Assembly (NCBI GenBank): GCA_002391275.1
Contig: DGSC01000017.1
Location: forward strand, 1-64,000
Reading direction: 5' to 3'
DNA length: 64,000 bases
Origin: Prevotellaceae bacterium UBA4372
Lineage (GTDB): Bacteria > Bacteroidota > Bacteroidia > Bacteroidales > Bacteroidaceae
Shown: one piece after another, positions 1 to 8,435 of the stretch
Layout: the number at the start of each line of letters is the position of its first letter
How positions within the stretch are numbered: position 1 is the stretch's first letter
The notes under the pieces: generated by a model
The model's input: only the letters and a program-made list of their open reading frames with translations
Told to the model about the DNA's origin: nothing
Database searches by the model: none
Program-made: the position numbers and the translations under genes

Positions 1-3000
1 GGCCGTATTGTCATTGGCCACGGCCTCTGACCAATAGGTAGATACAATGCTGATAGGAAGCTGGCCGTTCACGGTCATACCCGTCTGCAAGGCGGAGATG
101 CCGGTGATGTTCGAAAGGACGCGGCCGGACTCATCTTCCAATATGACATATTCCATCGTGCCACCATAGTCTTCATCGGTGACACTGCATGAATAAAGCA
201 CCTTCGCATTCGTCAGCTGAAGATTGTAATCACCTGACACGTCATCGGACGAAGAGAGCTTTTCATTCAGGGCGGCGATGTTGGGCAATACAGTAGCAGT
301 TTCTTCTGGAGCAGGCATTAACTCGAGCTTGAAGCTCTGCCATACTGTCCAGTGGTCGTCATTAGCCTCATCAGCCACCAAACCGATTTCGATGTTACCT
401 TCTTCAGTCATGGTGAAAGGAACCTCATTAAGGCCATTGCCGCCAGCAAACCAAGAGGCAGCTTGACCGCGATTGTTGGCCACAGAGGAAGCTACTTGAA
501 CAATAGTCGTCTGATTATTGCCTGCATAGACATAACCGGTCATATCGGTGCGCTGGAGAGCCACAGCAGTGAGCTTAAATTCACCTGCAGGTAGGCTGAT
601 TGTCTGATGGAACGAAGCAGCAGCCTGGTTCCAGTACTCAGCCACACCGTCGGTGGCATCGTTGGATGGAGTACCCTCCCAACCATCTGTCACGGCTTTT
701 TTAGCCAGAGGCGAAGGATTGACAACGTACCATTCGGTAACATCTATGTTCGTCTTAGGCTCAATAGCGCCGAAGAAATCATGAGCTGCAATGAGAAGCT
801 GAGTCTTAGCATTAGCGATCTCTTCTTCTGTGGTGTAGTTGCCATTCTTAATGGCCTCAACAGAGCCATTGATATTGGCTGCACATTCAGTAGGATCGTT
901 GTATGTCTCTGTAGCAGCAATCTGAGCTTGAAGCTTTTCGGCAAGTTCATTTAATGTTTCTAAGTCTGAAGCCAAATCAACCTTAGCCTTAGCTGCTGCG
1001 ATTTTCTCATCAATAGTATTGATAGGATCCACATCATCAAAAGCAAGGTCGGTGTAGTCTGCAGCCTTCAAATAAGGCAGGGCTTCATCCGTCAGCTCGT
1101 CAGAGGGCAGAATATAGAACTCAGAGAAAGTAAAGAACTTATGGCCGTTACCTTCTGCTGCATTATTGTTTGTAGCCAAGACAGTGAAGCGGAGATACTT
1201 ATATGCCTCATTAGCATTAATTAGTGCAGAAGCATAGTCCACTGGTGAGGAGCCTACAGGCAGACCTTCATTAATCTGAGTGATCTGAGTAAAGTTCTCA
1301 CCATCGTTGCTACCACTAATAACAATGTCTGTAGGACGGTTGTTGACGTTCTTGTTGGCAACAGGATCACGCTTCACGAAGTAGAAGTAGAACGACTGAA
1401 CAGCCTCTGGCAACTCAGCTTGGATATAATGGTCCTCACTTGCGGCTGCGCTCCATGAAGAGTGGAAGTATGTGCCAAAGTCACCATCTACCAAGCCCTC
1501 ATAACTGCCTTCTTTGGATTCCTTTGCGTTACTTATCCATTGAGAGGCATTTTTTGCAAGGCCTTCAACAGCCTGCAGCTTAGAAGCCCAAGTTTGAACC
1601 TTAGCGAAAGCTGCGGGACGGTTGTCGACGAACTCCTCAATCTGCCATACGTAAGAAGCATTCAAGGAGTAACCGGCAGAGGGCAACTCGTTATAGGTTA
1701 CAACATCCCAATAGGTGTTAGCACCCCAGTTAGCGCTGTTGGCATTCGTGGCGCGGACGGCATACTTGCCTTCTGCATTGAGGAAGAATACCTGACGCTC
1801 CCAGTCGTTACGATCTTGACCAACATTAATGTGACCAGTCTGCTTGACATCGCCAGTAGAGCCGCCAGTCAGACTCGGATTGGTGAACTTGCATCCGAGA
1901 TTCCAACCAGTCTCATACAGCGTGCCGGCGGCCTTAACAGCATTGAAGGTGAACGTAGCAGCTTTCAGGGGATCTTCTACGAGTGAGCCTTGCGTATTAA
2001 GATAGAGACGCTTCTGATCCACTTCTGCGAACACACGATAGCTCTTGCCATCCTCGATAGCGGAAAGCGCTTTGTAGTAGTTAATCTCGTCATCAGAGAT
2101 AGCCTTAACCAACGTCAGTTGGAAGTTGTCTGCGGCGAACCAGCGAGCAGCCATAGGAATCTCCGTATTCTTCACGCCGATACGCAGTGTACCGTCTGTG
2201 ACAGTCACCTCACCAGTAGTATAGCGAGTAAACTGATCGCTGTCGACAGTCACCAAGGCAACCACCTCGTTCTCTCCTTGGGCATAAAGGCCAGCCGTAG
2301 GAGCGAATTGTGCACCTTCCTCACCATTCAGCGAGTTGAACATTTCAGCACTGACAGTGTAGATACCATTGGTTAAACCATTGATAACTTGATAATAGTC
2401 GAAAGAGCCTTCGGAACGAGGATCTGCATTTCCAGCCCAATATTCGAAAGCTGTTCCATTAAGCAAAGGACCATTACCAGCCTTCGGACGTTCGCAAGTC
2501 CAACCGTCGGCGCCATTGACCTCAGCATTCACGATGAAAGCGCTCAAGTCTGAACCGTTGGCGGTCTGATACTTGGAGAGTTCCTTGACAGCGGCATTAA
2601 CAGCAGCTACAGCAGCAGCCACATCATATTCAAGCGTACGGTTCGCGTTAGCCTGAACATAAGGCTCAACAGCCTTATTGTAGGTTGAAATCGCATCGTC
2701 TTGTCCAACAATATTAGCCTTTACGGCTTCGCCTTTTGCCAGAGCCTCATCCAACGGAGCATAACGGTTGGCGATAAGTGCGTCCTTGTCAACGATAGCA
2801 GTAACGCCCTTAATTTGTACGACATGCCAGTTTGTCAGGCCTTTGTCCTTGTACATACCGATGGTTACAGTACCATCAGTAATCTCAACACCTTCAAGCG
2901 TAGCGGTAGCTATGCCACTGGTATTGAAGTTATCGGCCACATGAGCAGGAATGTACTGCTTGACGGTCCCCGCAGGGGTCTCAGCATAAAGGTACACAGC

Positions 3001-3354
3001 CGTCTCGTCGCCTTCCACCAAGGTAGATGTACAACTACGACCAGGAGTGAACGCAGCTGCGCCATACAGTTCAATGGTGTAGTTGCCATTGGCCAGACCA
3101 GTGAGTGTACGCGAGAAAACGACGCCCGTCTGAGCAATCGTGCCCTCGTTGTACTGCTCACAAGCAGCAGTCGACCTACCATCATTGGTCGTAACCGTAG
3201 GTGCTGCCCAGCCCACGAAACCTGTAGCTCCTGTCCATCCTTGCCAATCAAGGGGGAACTGAGCTGTCAGGTCCGTTTCAATGTTCTCGGCAAAAGCACC
3301 ATTCCATGTCAGCATGCTAAGCAAGCTGATCAAAAGGAGTTTAAGCTTTCCCAT
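1..3354 (-). CDS. Large secreted multidomain protein with discoidin-like domain (C-terminus beyond window)
   Basis: An open frame runs without a stop from an ATG at 3354 to the window edge, giving at least 1118 residues; I spot-checked long stretches for stops and found none. Residues 1-22 form a Sec signal peptide ending in GAFA, with no lipobox Cys. What follows looks like repeated beta-sandwich units (for example NGNYTIELYG and NGIYTVSAEMF) joined by Ala-rich helical linkers of FIVAR type. Near residue 520 there is a lectin-like stretch (KSYRVFAEVDQKRLYLN). From about residue 615 there is an F5/8 type C (discoidin) domain with GLVDGDFGTYFHSSW and YKYLRFTV. Near residue 1050 is an OB-fold-like segment (LQLTNAKVLYS). 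This suggests a surface glycan-binding or glycan-processing protein; no catalytic domain is visible in the part present. Own promoter at 3434-3441. Function is not recognised. Confidence 0.8.
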   Translation of the reverse strand, partial: MGKLKLLLISLLSMLTWNGAFAENIETDLTAQFPLDWQGWTGATGFVGWAAPTVTTNDGRSTAACEQYNEGTIAQTGVVFSRTLTGLANGNYTIELYGAAAFTPGRSCTSTLVEGDETAVYLYAETPAGTVKQYIPAHVADNFNTSGIATATLEGVEITDGTVTIGMYKDKGLTNWHVVQIKGVTAIVDKDALIANRYAPLDEALAKGEAVKANIVGQDDAISTYNKAVEPYVQANANRTLEYDVAAAVAAVNAAVKELSKYQTANGSDLSAFIVNAEVNGADGWTCERPKAGNGPLLNGTAFEYWAGNADPRSEGSFDYYQVINGLTNGIYTVSAEMFNSLNGEEGAQFAPTAGLYAQGENEVVALVTVDSDQFTRYTTGEVTVTDGTLRIGVKNTEIPMAARWFAADNFQLTLVKAISDDEINYYKALSAIEDGKSYRVFAEVDQKRLYLNTQGSLVEDPLKAATFTFNAVKAAGTLYETGWNLGCKFTNPSLTGGSTGDVKQTGHINVGQDRNDWERQVFFLNAEGKYAVRATNANSANWGANTYWDVVTYNELPSAGYSLNASYVWQIEEFVDNRPAAFAKVQTWASKLQAVEGLAKNASQWISNAKESKEGSYEGLVDGDFGTYFHSSWSAAASEDHYIQAELPEAVQSFYFYFVKRDPVANKNVNNRPTDIVISGSNDGENFTQITQINEGLPVGSSPVDYASALINANEAYKYLRFTVLATNNNAAEGNGHKFFTFSEFYILPSDELTDEALPYLKAADYTDLAFDDVDPINTIDEKIAAAKAKVDLASDLETLNELAEKLQAQIAATETYNDPTECAANINGSVEAIKNGNYTTEEEIANAKTQLLIAAHDFFGAIEPKTNIDVTEWYVVNPSPLAKKAVTDGWEGTPSNDATDGVAEYWNQAAASFHQTISLPAGEFKLTAVALQRTDMTGYVYAGNNQTTIVQVASSVANNRGQAASWFAGGNGLNEVPFTMTEEGNIEIGLVADEANDDHWTVWQSFKLELMPAPEETATVLPNIAALNEKLSSSDDVSGDYNLQLTNAKVLYSCSVTDEDYGGTMEYVILEDESGRVLSNITGISALQTGMTVNGQLPISIVSTYWSEAVANDNTA

Positions 3355-3433
3355 AAAGATAGAATTTAGTTAATAGAAATAGTTAGTTAAAAATGTATAT
3401 ATCCTTAATATAAATTAAGCCTATAAACAGGTG

Positions 3434-3441
3434 CAAAATTA
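3434..3441 (-). promoter_or_regulatory. -7 promoter box for the large secreted protein
   Basis: Read on the minus strand this is TAATTTTG, matching the Bacteroidetes -7 consensus TAnnTTTG. A TTG lies 19 bases upstream, the usual -33 spacing. The start codon is about 80 bases downstream, so the leader is AT-rich and roughly 75 bases long. Confidence 0.65.
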
Positions 3442-3507
3442 GCCATTCGTTACGAATTTGCAAGAAAAAGTCAAAAAAAAGTAAAAGAAACTACAATAAA
3501 AACTAAG

Positions 3508-3999
3508 TCAACGAGCCAATTCTATCACTTCAAGGTCGCTGAATGCGCCTCTATCAGCCGTAAAACGGACGAGGGTTCTCACTTGGTGCCAACCTTGAAG
3601 TCCTGCGGCGCCGGGATTGATGTGTAAGAGTCCGAGATGCTGGTCGTATTGCACCTTGAGTATATGGCTGTGACCGCAGATAAAGAGTTTAGGCGGTCGC
3701 TCATAGAGTTGTCGTATGATGCTACGGTCGTATCGTCCTGGATAACCGCCGATATGTGTCATCAGGACGTCGGCACCCTCGCAGTTCCATCGCAATATCT
3801 TCGGGAACATACGGCGCAGGTCACCACCGTCGCAGTTGCCCACAACGGCACGCAGGGGGCGGAAAGCGGCCAGACGGTCGGCTACCTCGGTACTGCCTAT
3901 GTCGCCGGCATGCCACACTTCGTCGCACTCCTCGAAATACTCCAGATACTTATCGTCCCAATAACCATGGGTGTCGCTCAATACTCCTATTCTCTTCAT
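3508..3999 (-). CDS. YfcE/MJ0936-type metallophosphoesterase
   Basis: A 163-residue single-domain calcineurin-like phosphoesterase. It carries the metal-binding motifs in the family order: SDTHG near residue 8, HAGDIG near 31, GNCDGG near 54, MTHIGG near 80 and CGHSH near 108, followed by the family's INPGAAG. These residues bind two divalent metals and hydrolyse phosphodiesters; the physiological substrate of YfcE-type enzymes is not settled. Length fits the family. The protein is cytoplasmic, with no signal peptide. It is a solo gene, separated from MATE upstream by 350 bases that hold two large hairpins. No clear TAnnTTTG box was found ahead of it. Confidence 0.88.
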   Translation of the reverse strand: MKRIGVLSDTHGYWDDKYLEYFEECDEVWHAGDIGSTEVADRLAAFRPLRAVVGNCDGGDLRRMFPKILRWNCEGADVLMTHIGGYPGRYDRSIIRQLYERPPKLFICGHSHILKVQYDQHLGLLHINPGAAGLQGWHQVRTLVRFTADRGAFSDLEVIELAR

Positions 4000-4076
4000 A
4001 ACGATTGACCACAGATTGAATATATTATTTAACTATTGATAGTTGTTTATTAATATCCTCGTGTTTTTATTATTTC

Positions 4077-4169
4077 AACTACGGATTGTACGGATTGTAC
4101 GGTTTCATTCCTTGCTGAAACTATTGGCACCACAGGAATGGAACCCTATAATCCGTACAATCCGTAGTT
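4077..4169. repeat. Long palindrome, copy 1
   Basis: The 20-base arms 4077-4096 and 4150-4169 are perfect reverse complements. Pairing continues inward to a stem of about 35 bp with a few G-T pairs and one mismatch, and the loop is about 23 bases. It belongs with the copy at 4202-4297. Confidence 0.85.
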
Positions 4170-4201
4170 GTTTTTTATCACACATCGCAGTTGCTATCTT
4201 T

Positions 4202-4297
4202 AAACTACAGGATGTTCGGATTGTACGGTTTCATCGCAGGCAAAGGCCATTGGTCTCCATAGGATTGGAACCGTATAATCCGTATAACCCGTAGTTT
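4202..4297. repeat. Long palindrome, copy 2
   Basis: Same design as 4077-4169 (arms open with ACTAC, and both share GGATTGTACGGTTTCAT). It has more mismatches: the outer arm is partly decayed while the inner stem is kept. At stem position 9 an A-T pair of copy 1 is G-C here. Confidence 0.8.
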
Positions 4298-4350
4298 CTT
4301 CTATTATCCAAGCTGTAGTCGAAAAATTCGTTGTTGGAACAAAGTCATCC

Positions 4351-5847
4351 TCAGTCCTCCTTTTCCTTCGTCTGGAAGAGCGAAAAGAGAGGGATGTAGG
4401 GTGCTACACGGTTGACGGCAAAGTAGTGGATACGGAGAGGCAGTCGTAGCAGGCTGAATCGATGAAATGGGGAAAAATTGACGGGTCGCCCCTGAAATTC
4501 GCGTATCTGCCAATAGAGGAGCACGGCGGCATTTAAGGCAGCGAGTCCATCACTGACCGGCAGCGAGAGCCAAATGCCGTCGAGCTCTGGCAGGCCAATA
4601 ACCGGCATGAGGCGAGGCAACAACAATAGGCACGGCACGAGGAAGATGAGCTGACGCGTCAGCGAGAGATAGATGCTCTTGCCTGCCTGCCCGATGCTTT
4701 GGAAGAAGTTGCCCGTCACCATCTGAAAGCCGATTACGGGGAAGAGGGCTACGTCGACGCGCATACCATGCGCAGCAATACGGATGAGTTCGGGGTCTGT
4801 GGTGAATGCGCTCACGATGGTCTCAGCAAAAAGCTCGCAGATGACAAAGCCGACTATCATGACGGTGGTGGCGTAGCCGATAGTCTTCCACAGCACGTCG
4901 CGCACACGGTCGTGGAGCTGCGCGCCGTAGTTGTAGCCGGCTATGGGTTGCATGCCTTGGTTGAAACCCATGACAATCATGGCAAAGAGGAATAGCACGC
5001 GGTTGTCGATGCCATAGGCTCCCACGGCCAGGTCACCGCCGTAGCGGACCATTCCTCGGTTAATCAGCAGCACGACAAGACACGAACAGGCGTTCATCAG
5101 GAAAGGCGAGAGGCCGATGGAAAGGATGCCGCCCACGATGTGCGGCCGCAGGGGCAACGTGTCGCGACGGATGAACACGACCTCCGTAGGCCGCGAGAAG
5201 ATGTACAGCTGCCAGACCAGCGAGACACACTGCGAGATGACTGTGGCTATGGCCGCTCCTTTGATGCCGAGGTGGAAGCCATAGATGAAGAGAGGGTCAA
5301 GGGCGGTGTTGAGGAGCACCGTCAGTATGGTTGCCGACATGGCCGTGCGGGGATGACCGGCAGAGCGCAGGACGGCATTGAGGCCGAAATAGAGGTGGGT
5401 GAAGACGTTGCCATAGAGAATCCACTCCATGTACTCACGAGCATAAGGCAGCGTCTGGTCGGAAGCTCCGAAGAAGCGCAGGACGGGGTCGAGAGTAGCC
5501 AGTACAACGCCCATGAAGAGCACGCCCATGATGACGTTCAGCGTCAACGAGTTGCCGAAGAATTGCTGGGCCTCCTCGCGGTTCTTCTGGCCAAGACGCA
5601 CGCTGATCATCGTGGCGGTGCCTACGCCTACCATGGCACCGAAGGCTGCCGAAAGGTTCATCAGCGGGAAGGTGATGGCGAGGCCGGCTATGGCCATTGC
5701 GCCGACGCCCTGACCGATGAAGATGCTGTCGACCATATTGTAGAGCGACGAGGCCGTCATGGCTATGATGGCCGGCACGGCATACTGCATGAGCAGAGCG
5801 CCAATGGGCTTTGTCCCAAGTTCTTTTGTCCGATCGTGTTGACTCAT
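4351..5847 (-). CDS. MATE family efflux transporter
   Basis: A 498-residue polytopic membrane protein of the NorM/DinF-like MATE class, which exports drugs or metabolites in exchange for Na+ or H+. The N-terminal half opens with LMQYAVPAIIAMTASSLYNM then VDSIFIGQGVG, typical of MATE helix 1 and loop. About twelve hydrophobic segments fill residues 15-460, and the second half repeats the pattern (GFNQGMQPIAGYNYGA near 310). The last ~45 residues form a basic hydrophilic tail beyond helix 12, longer than in most family members. The gene is monocistronic with a promoter box at 5868-5875. The substrate cannot be read from sequence. Confidence 0.92.
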   Translation of the reverse strand: MSQHDRTKELGTKPIGALLMQYAVPAIIAMTASSLYNMVDSIFIGQGVGAMAIAGLAITFPLMNLSAAFGAMVGVGTATMISVRLGQKNREEAQQFFGNSLTLNVIMGVLFMGVVLATLDPVLRFFGASDQTLPYAREYMEWILYGNVFTHLYFGLNAVLRSAGHPRTAMSATILTVLLNTALDPLFIYGFHLGIKGAAIATVISQCVSLVWQLYIFSRPTEVVFIRRDTLPLRPHIVGGILSIGLSPFLMNACSCLVVLLINRGMVRYGGDLAVGAYGIDNRVLFLFAMIVMGFNQGMQPIAGYNYGAQLHDRVRDVLWKTIGYATTVMIVGFVICELFAETIVSAFTTDPELIRIAAHGMRVDVALFPVIGFQMVTGNFFQSIGQAGKSIYLSLTRQLIFLVPCLLLLPRLMPVIGLPELDGIWLSLPVSDGLAALNAAVLLYWQIREFQGRPVNFSPFHRFSLLRLPLRIHYFAVNRVAPYIPLFSLFQTKEKED

Positions 5848-5867
5848 AATCTTTCTTTTTGCGGGTG

Positions 5868-5875
5868 CAAAGGTA
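5868..5875 (-). promoter_or_regulatory. -7 promoter box for MATE gene
   Basis: TACCTTTG on the minus strand, 20 bases before the MATE start codon. It implies a short leader. Confidence 0.6.
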
Positions 5876-5987
5876 AGAAAAGATTAGGGATTAGGAATGA
5901 GGGATGAGCGTTTTTTTAAGCAAGTAATGGCACAGGACTGGCATTAGAGATTAATTCTGTCCGCTGAAAACAAGTGTCGCCATCCCA

Positions 5988-6222
5988 AGTCTTTTGCAAC
6001 ACAGCATTTAGGATTGTCTGCCCCCAGCTTGCCTCCGGCGGCCGGATGGGCGACGAGCTTTGACCGTCGACGACACCTGACAAGCCCCCTTCATTCATGT
6101 TTTTTGCCGTCTGCTTTTGAGGAAAACAGGTCACGCTCCCGGCCGATTTGATTATTCCATGGCCTTGGAACAATCATTCGGTGGTCATGGAATGATTGTT
6201 CCAAGGCCATGGAATAATCATC
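5988..6222. repeat. Dispersed palindromic element, copy A
   Basis: About 235 bases homologous to 48738-48960. The most conserved part is a perfect 30-base inverted repeat, 6150-6179 against 6190-6219, with a 10-base loop. Upstream of it are shared blocks around CCCAGCTTGCC and CTGACAAGCCC. No transposase is associated. Confidence 0.85.
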
Positions 6223-6288
6223 ACTCCCATATAAATCGCGACCTTCAACCGTTCAAAACGCCTAAAGGACCTGGCTTCACGGCTCCAA

Positions 6289-6367
6289 CATCTGATGATG
6301 ATTCCTTTTTTCAATGGACAGCCTGATGGAAGCATCTGATGATGATTCCATTTTTCAGCGGACAGCC
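6289..6367. repeat. Two direct repeats, 44-base period
   Basis: 6289-6323 and 6333-6367 are 35-base copies with about four differences, both starting CATCTGATGATGATTCC and ending GGACAGCC. They lie between element A and the susG terminator. Confidence 0.8.
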
Positions 6368-6443
6368 AGCAGGAAACATCGTAAGGAAATTGCCAAACGG
6401 CAGTAGTCATGAACAAGGAAGTGACGCGGCTAAACAAAAAAAT

Positions 6444-6499
6444 GCGGCCAACCAAATTGCCCGATGCATTAGGCTGCATCGGGCAATTTGGTTGGCCAC
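6444..6499 (-). terminator. Intrinsic terminator of the sus operon
   Basis: Arms 6444-6468 and 6475-6499 pair over 24 of 25 positions with a 6-base loop. On the minus strand the hairpin is followed by a T7 run, just after the susG stop at 6558. The stem is unusually long. Confidence 0.85.
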
Positions 6500-6557
6500 A
6501 TCGGATAATTAGATTGGCCGTATAAGAACGAGGGTATCGCCGAGATGACGGGATGGA

Positions 6558-8315
6558 CTATTTGGCATAGTCGGCAGTGATATCGCGGAAGGTGTATTTG
6601 CCTGCGCTCATCTCGCCAATCTCGTAGTAGCGGTCGGAGGTGATGCCGGTGATGTCTACGGTTTGAGCTTCGCTGGATCCTTGGTCGAAGATGACGTTCA
6701 TGGAATAGGACGCTTCCGCTGAGACGTTGAAGGTTCGATAGAAGAACTTCGTTCCGCCGATGGTTTTATTTGCCGTCACAAGCACGCCCGGCCAAGCATC
6801 GTCGATGTAGAGGTTGCCGTCCCAGGCGTAGAAGTAGACGCGCGGCCATCCTGGATCTTTCAGGTGGATGGTGATGTCGTGCTTCTCCACCTTGTCCTCC
6901 TTGAAGGCTGGTTCAGGCAATGCCTTCCACGCATCGACGAGCGCATCCTCCACCCAATAGCTATAGTTGGGTCCTGCAAGGATTTTGGTGTAACCATTCA
7001 CTAACGATGCGGCCTGCGACTGGTCGCCAAGCCATACGAGCAAGCGTCCTTTCTGTCCGATGGTCACAGCAGCATAGTACTTGGAGTCGGCACGGAAGAC
7101 AGACTGGTGGCTTGTGTTGAGGATGCGGCATAGCTGTCGCGCCTGAATCATGCGAGCGATGTCATATTTGTAGGCCTTCCAGTGTTTGAGGAACACGCAT
7201 GGTGTGCCCGGCGAAGCCAAGAGGAAGGCATTGGCAGCGAGCGTGTCGCGGCGTATAGGATCTTGAGGGGCTGCGGCGGAGCGGTATTCGGTGTCGTGGT
7301 TTTCGACGAAGGTAACGGCATATTGCCGGTAGGCTCCCCCTTCGGTGTTGGTGGACACGAGCGGCCAGTTGCCGTCGTTCTGCTGCCCCAGACGCGCCCA
7401 GTTGCCCGAGTTGACCGCATTGCGTACGGTATATCGGAATTGGAAGTCGAAGGCCGCGCTTGTCTTTTCGGTGGCATTGATCCAGTTCTTGATCGTAGTT
7501 GTGCCGTCCCAGCACTCACCAACAGAGAACTGTGGCTTTGCGCTTTCGTTGTAGAGCTTCGTGTAGCGCCCATGGTAACCTTTCACCATATCGTAGCGGA
7601 AGCCCGTGTAGCCAAGGTCGTTGAGGAGGAAGTCCAGGTAGGCCTTGACGATGGTCTGTACGTTCTCACTGGTGTGGTCGAGGTCGCGCATGCCGTCCCA
7701 TCCTTCGCCTGTGTCGTTTGCCGAGCTTAGGCTGTAGCCGTTCTGCGAGGCCCAGGTGCCGGTCTTGCCGGCATCGTCGTTGGCACAGATGTCGGTGGAG
7801 ACCATTTCATAAGTGACACCATTATATGTTTCGCTTGGAAAGTCGACCCAGTTGCTGACGTTGCGGCGATGATTGATGACCACGTCGGCGATGGTTCCGA
7901 TGCCTTTCTGCTTAAAGGTCTTGATCATGTCGCGCAGTTCAGCTTCGCTACCGAACGAGCTGTTGTAGTTGTTGAACCACCAGAGGTCGTCGTAACCCAT
8001 AGAGGTGCCACCGCAATTACCGCTCTGTGGTATCCATACCAACGAGAAATACGGTGCCAGTTCATCGGCCTGAGCCTCGAGACGTGTCCATTGGGCATCG
8101 CCGAAGCCGTCCCAATAGAAGCCTTGAAGCATTACGCCTCCATATTCTGCAGGCCAACCTACGATAGGTTCAGGAGTAGGCTCAGGCGTGGGTGTCGGAG
8201 TGGGCGTAGGAGTTGGCTCGGGTGTGGGCGTCACAGGGTCGTCGCCGCCGCAACCTACGGCCATGAAAGCCGTTAAACTGAGTGCAAGCAGCGAGAGAAG
8301 AAAATGCTTTTTCAT
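6558..8315 (-). CDS. susG: SusG-like outer-membrane alpha-amylase (GH13)
   Basis: A 585-residue lipoprotein: signal peptide with lipobox Cys22, then a PT/PE-rich linker (residues 28-50) that probably lifts the enzyme off the cell surface. Next is a GH13 (beta/alpha)8 barrel with nucleophile Asp242 (GFRYDMVK), acid/base Glu267 (VGECWD) and transition-state Asp341 (FVENHD). Residues from about 490 form a C-terminal starch-binding beta-sandwich (HDITIHLKDPGWPRVYFYAW). It should cut starch at the surface into maltooligosaccharides for SusCD. It is last in the susCDEFG operon, 120 bases after susF, with two hairpins in the gap and a strong terminator after it. Unlike B. thetaiotaomicron SusG, the binding module is at the C-terminus rather than inserted in the barrel. 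Confidence 0.93.
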   Translation of the reverse strand: MKKHFLLSLLALSLTAFMAVGCGGDDPVTPTPEPTPTPTPTPTPEPTPEPIVGWPAEYGGVMLQGFYWDGFGDAQWTRLEAQADELAPYFSLVWIPQSGNCGGTSMGYDDLWWFNNYNSSFGSEAELRDMIKTFKQKGIGTIADVVINHRRNVSNWVDFPSETYNGVTYEMVSTDICANDDAGKTGTWASQNGYSLSSANDTGEGWDGMRDLDHTSENVQTIVKAYLDFLLNDLGYTGFRYDMVKGYHGRYTKLYNESAKPQFSVGECWDGTTTIKNWINATEKTSAAFDFQFRYTVRNAVNSGNWARLGQQNDGNWPLVSTNTEGGAYRQYAVTFVENHDTEYRSAAAPQDPIRRDTLAANAFLLASPGTPCVFLKHWKAYKYDIARMIQARQLCRILNTSHQSVFRADSKYYAAVTIGQKGRLLVWLGDQSQAASLVNGYTKILAGPNYSYWVEDALVDAWKALPEPAFKEDKVEKHDITIHLKDPGWPRVYFYAWDGNLYIDDAWPGVLVTANKTIGGTKFFYRTFNVSAEASYSMNVIFDQGSSEAQTVDITGITSDRYYEIGEMSAGKYTFRDITADYAK

Positions 8316-8348
8316 TACGTTGTATCTCTTTATGTTTAGAAAAGTAAA

Positions 8349-8426
8349 CCCTTAAGAGTTCATTGCAGAACCCTTAAGGGCTTTGGCCAAAAGTCTCAAG
8401 AGTCTCAGGAGGAACTCTTTAGACTT
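8349..8426 (-). promoter_or_regulatory. Two stem-loops between susF and susG
   Basis: 8391-8403 pairs with 8414-8426 (12 of 13 bp) nine bases after the susF stop. A second stem pairs CCCTTAAG at 8349-8356 with its complement at 8373-8380. They could stabilise the upstream mRNA or partly terminate it, setting the susG dose; this role is inferred. Confidence 0.55.
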
Positions 8427-8435
8427 CAGTGAAAA

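Larger units (their letters stand above)
4000..4350. other. Intergenic region with two tandem large hairpins
   Basis: There is no gene here. The stretch separates the phosphoesterase start from the MATE stop, both on the minus strand, and is largely occupied by the two related palindromes listed at 4077-4169 and 4202-4297. Confidence 0.7.
5848..6557. other. Repeat-rich intergenic region
   Basis: No convincing gene lies in these 710 bases between susG and MATE. The region holds the MATE promoter, element copy A (5988-6222), a 44-base-period direct repeat (6289-6367) and the susG terminator (6444-6499). Confidence 0.7.

Noticed and set aside
5916..6173. Small minus-strand frame sharing its first residues (MFQGHGIIKS) with a frame at 48729-48914
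   Set aside because: Bases stay alike further along while the reading frame shifts by one between the copies (around CAAGCTGGG), so selection is on nucleotides, not on a protein.
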